A stretch of 64,000 bases of DNA from Tenebrio molitor. Taxonomy: Eukaryota; Arthropoda; Insecta; Coleoptera; Tenebrionidae. A model generated the notes under the pieces. It was not told the origin of the DNA and did no database searches. It was given only the letters and a program-made list of their open reading frames with translations. Shown in pieces: positions 58,251 to 64,000 of this stretch (position 1 is its first letter; each line of letters opens with the position of its first letter). The DNA lies in contig NC_091049.1 in the NCBI RefSeq assembly GCF_963966145.1, positions 9,548,001 through 9,612,000 on the forward strand. The letters are read 5' to 3'. A program made the translations under genes and the position numbers.

Positions 58251-58950
58251 CGGCCAAAAATACCATCCGAGGGAATGCGGCAACCAACAATACACACTAT
58301 CCTTTTCAGCAGTAGGTATTTATTTCATAATCAACCTAAAGTTACTTTAACATTAAAGTTTACCATTTACCATAGAAACATATTGTTGAAACAATCCATT
58401 AAAGTCACGATAAGATAAAATCAACTTTAAATTTATTATGAAACTGGCCCTTTGTGATTTTTCAAGTATTTCAATTATTTTCCAACAAAACGTTAAACAC
58501 AAAAGTTGTAGTGTAAAAAAAAATTGTACCTAAATCCCTTTCTAATTTTTTTTCTAACACCTTCTGGTTCTGTTAGACAAGAAAAATTAAATATTAAAAA
58601 TCTACCGATAAAATAGTAATAGCCATGACTTCCGACAACAATAAAGTTCATTTTTTGACAAAACTTAGTAATAATTGGGAACCATTTTTAATATTCTACA
58701 ACTTTTGTATTTAAGGGTTTGTTCTAAAATAATTAGGGAGCCAATATTCGAGGATTTTTACTTTTACACGTAAAGTGCCTATGTACCAAAATCCATTCTA
58801 CACCCGGTATACACGCGATTGGTCAATTAAAAACGTTCTTATTTTAAAATCCCATGAGGATGGATTTTCAAAAATATTTTTCCTATTATTCTCAGAACAT
58901 GATAATTTCACCGTATTATTTTGATCCGCCAGTTCTGATAGACCTGTATA

Positions 58951-59121
58951 CAGGGTGATTTACGAGGAATAATGAGCCCGAGGGAATAGAAAATGCAACC
59001 CACAATACATTGCAACAAAAAGCCGGACATCGAAGCGGTAAATGTCCGGGTTTTTCTCCTGATGAATTGCGGGTTGCATTTTCTATTCCGTCGGGCTCAT
59101 TATTCCTCGTAAATCACCCTG
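58951..59121. mobile_element. 171-bp MITE with CAGGGTGATTTACG ends
   Basis: Nearly perfect inverted arms of about 60 bases (CAGGGTGATTTACGAGGAAT at the left, complement at the right). TA duplications at 58949-58950 and 59122-59123. Its arms are related to those at 41721 and 42490. From 59124 to 60156 no gene is recognised. Confidence 0.9.
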
Positions 59122-60156
59122 TATAGGTATATCGGGGGTGAAAAAAAGGACGGATAGGCGTTTTAGTAGCATCAAATAGCATAACATAGACCCTGATTTT
59201 GTAACAAAAATTGTTCTGCAGCTTTCAGTTAAAGAAAAAACTCCCAGAAAGTGCAAATGAAAATGGCAGCAACGCAATAGGTAACTAAAAACTACCGTAT
59301 GTAGTTGTCATGGTTACATTTTTTCTCTCTCAATTATTGGTCAAAACGCCTAATAATATTCACACTGGAATGTCTTCCGTTAGCAAAACGCATGGTGTAT
59401 CTCTGCAGCTAAATGCCGCCTTATTTTCTGCGGGACCAAGAGCTAAATACATACACATTACAATATAACAATTTGAAAACTGTCACAATTTAATTGACAA
59501 TTATTTTTAGAAAAATATTTTTTTCGTTGCTATGATATGTTAGCAATGTTGCCGCGTTTGAAAACTGCTCCCCCATACCAAATTTCATTATGACAGTATG
59601 TTGGCATCACTTGTTGTTTCAGTTTAGTAATTTTGAATTTTCTAATTTGGCAATTACCTTGACGCGGCAAATTGATAAATTCAAATTATTATTGATCATT
59701 TCCGATAAAAAATGTAGTCTCATTCGGATTCCGAGGATGACTTCGTTTAACCATGTTTTACACCATGTTGAAGATTGAGTTTTATCGTTTGTTGTTGACG
59801 TTTCACGAAATATCAATTTTCTTTTACCATAACCTCAATTTCTTGTTTGACATTTTTTTAACTAGGATTTTCTTATACTCTGAATACTGGTTACGAATTT
59901 GTGTGTACAATCTGCACCAACATATTAAAAATGTCACTGACAGCACGGATGTCATTGAAAACGACTATACATAGAAAATTCCATTCAGAATAAAATTAAC
60001 ATCGCGAAAAAAATACAGAACCAGGAAGAGAATACTACTACGTCCGGAAGCGGGAAATTCGTTCACCTAGAAGAAGCGACTCATGTAATTAATGTTGAAA
60101 ATAATGTAATTCCTAAATGTTCATTTATAACTGCATATAATTGTACACTTAATGTA

Positions 60157-60502
60157 CAGTCGTTGGCCAAAATAAAATAGGGCAAAGTGTTACCTTAGAC
60201 AGTTTCACAATTCAAAAATTTGTATAGTGTAACTGAGGCGTATGTGTCTCAGATTACAACTTGATTTGACTTGACGATTGATTTACAAAAAGTTAGGTTG
60301 TGTTTTTTCACTTGTCATTTCGTCACTGTCACTTTGTTCAATTGAATGATTCTGAGTTTTTGAAATATTGTCGAGTGATGACACTTATCAGAATTGTTTT
60401 TTTATTTTTGACACTTTTGTTTCCTAAGAGATGAATTTCGCAAAAATATCGAATTACACAATCGAAATTTACTTTGTCCTATTTTATTTTGGTCAACGAC
60501 TG
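60157..60502. mobile_element. 346-bp MITE with CAGTCGTTGG ends
   Basis: Left CAGTCGTTGGCCAAAATAAA and its near-exact complement at 60470-60502, flanked by TA on both sides. It lies four bases from the next element. Confidence 0.9.
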
Positions 60503-61039
60503 TACATACCGGGTGTCCCAGAACTGCCGCATGATATTTTAATAACGTATTCCGGAGTGAAAATGAAGACTAAATTTGAAAGAATAAATGTCGAGGGCCG
60601 TAGGGTATTTAAATGGTAAACTATTGAAATTAACCAATCGTGTGAAGCTTTTTTCAACCTGTTTTAAGGTATATTAAGTAATCCGACTAGTTGCTAGGAA
60701 ACAACTTACATTTACATTTTTCAAAATTCTTATAAATTTAGCTGGTCCACTGTACTTGACAGAAATGAAGTGTCAATGTGACGTTTTTTAATAGCTGCGT
60801 TGAGGCACGTCACCCTAAGATGAAAGCGTAAATGTTGAGCTGACAAACGTTAATACACTCCTTGAAACTAGGGACAAATATTGAGGTTCATGTTTGATTG
60901 GAATAATGCCTTAACAAAAGCTGGTTTTTAAGCAGGGTAAAACAGAAAAGCAATATTGTTTTGATTTTTTAGAATTAAAAAAAAAAGTTTAATAAACAAT
61001 CAAAAACCATAACAGTTAACAATTCGTAGAGACTCTTAT

Positions 61040-61690
61040 AATAATTGCTCAAAATGACCTCCACCAATTTGAATACAAAGGCGTGCTCGTCTTATTAAGC
61101 TTGCTTGGGCGCCTTGAATCATTTGAGGTGTAATTGTTGCCAAAGCTTCATGCAATCTATCATCCAGTTGTTCTAAAGAGTTCACCGGTTCACGATTCCT
61201 TTAGAATCCGCTGTGTTGTACTTTTTGAAATGTCAAACATACTAGCGACGCTTGTAATACTTAACGTTCCGTCTTCCTCAAAAGTCTGAAGAACAGCCTC
61301 TTCATTTTATGGAGTGCGAGCCTCTCGAGTATAGTTGTCCGTTTTCTCTAAGGTTATATTGGGGCCGTAAAATTATCCCATTGTGTAAAAGTTGATTTGT
61401 CTACAAAAGGAAACATTTTGTGGTTGTGAACATCAAACAAACCCGGCTGGTTGTTTCGTTCAGAGTTTTTTGATTTATTGCAGGGGCGCGTAGCTTCTGA
61501 AACCCACACAAAAGGGCAGCTTATTAGGAGGTAACTACTTTTACGGCCCCAATATAACCTTAGAGAAAACGGACAACTATAACACCACCAACTCCTTTAG
61601 TGCGAGGGACTAAATTCCCCGTATTCCTAGCGCGATTCACCAAACGCAAAAATACATTTGCAGGAAAACGTGCATCGTATTAAACTGTAA
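61040..61690 (-). pseudogene. IS630/mariner-type transposase remnant
   Basis: Leftward from about 61670: RFPANVFLRLVNRARNTGNL, then the MITE. Next comes EEAVLQTFEEDGTLSITSVA with SKSTTQRILKES near 61310-61195, then a frame break. The C-terminal ITPQMIQGAQASLIRRARLC ends with GGGHFEQLL and a stop near 61045. The DDE core between the helix-turn-helix and the C-terminus is deleted. Confidence 0.75.
61332..61579. mobile_element. 248-bp MITE inserted in the transposase remnant
   Basis: Inverted ends TAGTTGTCCGTTTTCTCTAA and complement, over about 45 bases. TA at 61330-61331 and 61580-61581. It splits the transposase reading. Confidence 0.9.
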
Positions 61691-62872
61691 AGGACCTGGG
61701 GCGGAGCTTAGCTTGCGCGGCCTTTAACACGTCAGTGGCGTAAGGAAAGTGAGAATCACTGGGAACCACGACAGTGGCGCATCATGTAATGGAAAATTTT
61801 CACCGTAGAATAAAACGTTTGAGCAGTTTGTGATATAATCAATAATAATGAATAGGGGATTTTTGTCAGATTTGAGGGCGAAGTCTAGCCTCATTATTTT
61901 ATAATACTAAATATAATTGTGGATAAAAGTATTATACGTAAAATCAACTTTTTAATAAATTTTATAACTCCTGATTTTTTCTAACACAGAACACACTCTG
62001 ATTCGTGTTTTATAAATGCGATAATGTTAGCGATAATTTCGCGAACTCGACTGTGTAAAATTTTCTCATGCTGGCAAAAAGTTTGATGCGAAGACATTCC
62101 AATCAACTGCTAAAAAAACCTACAAAATTCCAGTAGTGTTAGTTAAGTTTTCATTTCATTTTATTTACAAGTCAATTGTTATTGAAAGTGAGGTTATAAA
62201 ATTAATTTTCCTATTATTTTTTTGTACTTACGAAAACACTGTAAAGTTATCTTCAGTTGTCTCGAGAAGACAGATTTGAAGTCTTGGGTAAATTTGGTAT
62301 GCGTATAAGGCAAAATCATAAATAAAGTTGCACTGCATGAACATGTAAACAACTCTGACAAATCTCCCCTATTTTCCGTCGAATGGACTCGACCACACAA
62401 ATTGGTTTTGCGCGCAGATCACGTGACCGTCCCTTTACACTTTATTCCTAGTCTAAGCTTCTACGGCTGCGTAAGCACTTTCACCACATGCTCCATAAGC
62501 TATGAGCATATCATACATAGGTAGGTACTCTGCAGCGGTAAACATTTTCAAACATGATCACTTTTGGATTTTATGAAAAAATATTACTGTCAAAATGACG
62601 TTAAGAAATGTCACATTGTAATTTATTATTCGATTACAGCGGACCAAATAATTCAAAGAATTTTATCGTATTATGAAAATCCATGGAAATGAAACAAAGT
62701 AATGAGCTTACCTAATAAAGCAATTAACAATGGTCTTAAGATTGGTCAGCGAAAATCGCTTACAGTATAGATACTATAGGACCCTCGACATTTTTTCTTT
62801 CAATTTTAGTCTTGATTTTCACTCCAGAATACGCTATTAAAATATCATGCGGCAGTTCTGGGACATCCGGTA

Positions 62873-64000
62873 TACATATCATAAATAAATCTAAAACTCC
62901 AAGTTCAATTTCTTGTTTTACAAGACTAGTCGGGTAAAAACACACCCAACGGACTAGTCCAGTAAAATGGAACTTTCCAGGTGGGAAATTATTAAAGTAA
63001 AGTGTTCATTACAGTACGATCGCAAAAAAAAAGAATTTCCTCAGCGAGTGCAATGAAACAATGAGATTTAAAACTAGCGCACCTTTATTTAACGTCAACG
63101 GTGAGCACGGAGCACGCGCACGCCGCTTGTTTTGTAAATTGATCCAAGATCCAACGATCATCGATCAATCAATATTATCCAGATCCAGAGAGGTTGTTGT
63201 CGGTTGTGGGGGCTCTTATTGTCAAGAAGTAATTTGCATTGTTGATCAGTGATCACGCTGTACAATGAAGCTTTGTACGGGGTGATCAAGGACTGTTTAA
63301 GTTGGTACTGCTGAATTTTATTTTTAAATGGTACAACTGGAGTAACTTCCGGTTGTTGACGGCTTCACACTGACAGCGTGATAGCCGCATCAGTGACAAG
63401 TCAAATTTGACATTTCAAATTAAATTAAACATGCTGGTGAATCGTCCGAGAGAAGAGTTAATTTATGTTTAGAGCAAAATGGGGAGCACTTCGAGAAATT
63501 CCTTTAGTTAATTTTTAGATTATTATTCCAAATTCCAACTTTGAATTTTTTTGGCGTTAATTTTTACTCTCCTAACCTAATACCATTTTGTCGTTATTAT
63601 TATTAATGCTACGTCAGATATCTGTCAAATATACCCACAAAACATATCCGGTTGCAGTGTTGTAAATAGCCGAATAAAAAAAATGGTCTTAATTGTATTG
63701 CCAACTTAAACAGTGCTTCTTGATTACCCGGTATTTGTAATAATTGGTAGTTCAAATGCTCGCGTCGGTGAAATATACTAACTACAACTACGGTAGGTCT
63801 GTAGTGTAGATAAGAAGTTGCGGTTACGCTTCGTCGAATTTTACAATTATTATTCTCTATTTGCAATTAATTCATTAAGAGCCAGTATGTGATAATTAAT
63901 ATATTGATTTCGTGACGTGATATTTTTAAATCTAATTACGACCGGTGTAAAAATACCGTGCAATTGAATACAAAATGGTAAGTACTTTTAGTGAGGTTAT
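62873..64000. other. no recognised gene; possible first exon at the right edge
   Basis: Includes a cluster of GATC words at 63145-63290 and otherwise AT-rich sequence. At 63975-63977 an ATG is followed directly by a consensus donor (ATG|GTAAGT). It could be a first coding exon of a gene running out of the window. Confidence 0.3.

Larger units (their letters stand above)
60509..62870 (-). mobile_element. 2.36-kb decayed DNA transposon with 100-bp inverted ends
   Basis: Terminal inverted repeats of about 100 bases (60509-60608 and 62771-62870), starting CCGGGTGTCCCAGAACTGCC, with TA on each side. The interior carries broken minus-strand transposase sequence at about 61040-61690 and a nested MITE. 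It is therefore a dead or deleted relative of a Tc1/mariner (IS630-type) element. Confidence 0.85.

Noticed and set aside
1..64000. tRNA, rRNA and other structured RNA genes
   Set aside because: No cloverleaf with internal promoter boxes and no rRNA-like sequence was noticed. A covariance-model scan would be needed to exclude small RNAs.

Overview
This is a piece of an insect nuclear genome, most likely a beetle (inference). It is AT-rich, its genes have short GT-AG introns, and it carries many small inverted-repeat DNA transposons. The recognisable proteins are insect-type: membrane-bound fatty acyl-CoA reductases, a farnesol-dehydrogenase/DHRS11-like SDR, wunen-like lipid phosphatases and a very large NACHT/ankyrin protein. 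I saw no rRNA, tRNA or CRISPR.

Layout. 1-4.2 kb: transposon debris (foldbacks, an internally deleted Tc1-like transposase, a TAG microsatellite). 4.3-11.7 kb, minus strand: two tandem, intact six-exon fatty acyl-CoA reductase genes of 492 codons each. They are separated by a Tc1-like relic and dispersed repeats, and a truncated third copy lies at 16.0 kb. 12-21 kb: nested MITEs, including a PIF/Harbinger-like element inside another element inside a dispersed repeat whose empty site is also in the window. 21.05-23.53 kb, minus: an intact four-exon SDR gene. 26.27-30.01 kb, plus: an intact four-exon phospholipid phosphatase, with three MITEs joined end to end in its first intron. 30.27-39.99 kb: a complete Ty3/gypsy retrotransposon with 2,222-bp LTRs that look identical, a GAGT target duplication, gag, and a pol joined by a probable -1 frameshift. 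42.93-45.99 kb, plus: a second phosphatase copy that has lost its catalytic C-terminus. 46.1-47.4 kb: a GC-richer, LTR-like block. 47.8 kb: an exon-like relic of a nuclease-like domain. 48.8-53.35 kb, minus: an NLR-like gene with an N-terminal PD-(D/E)xK-nuclease-like region, a NACHT NTPase and ankyrin repeats, interrupted by one frameshift. 53.4-64 kb: gene-poor, with repeats and a 2.36-kb decayed DNA transposon at 60.5-62.9 kb.

How the genes relate. The reductases, the SDR and the phosphatases are all lipid or isoprenoid enzymes, but they are unrelated neighbours rather than a pathway cluster. The clearest processes are tandem duplication (reductases, phosphatases, and probably the NLR-like family) and heavy, layered transposon insertion. 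The candidate for an undescribed system is the nuclease-like/NACHT/ankyrin gene, whose architecture parallels bacterial antiviral STAND NTPases that carry nuclease effectors. All exon boundaries were inferred by eye from reading frame, splice signals and paralogue comparison.
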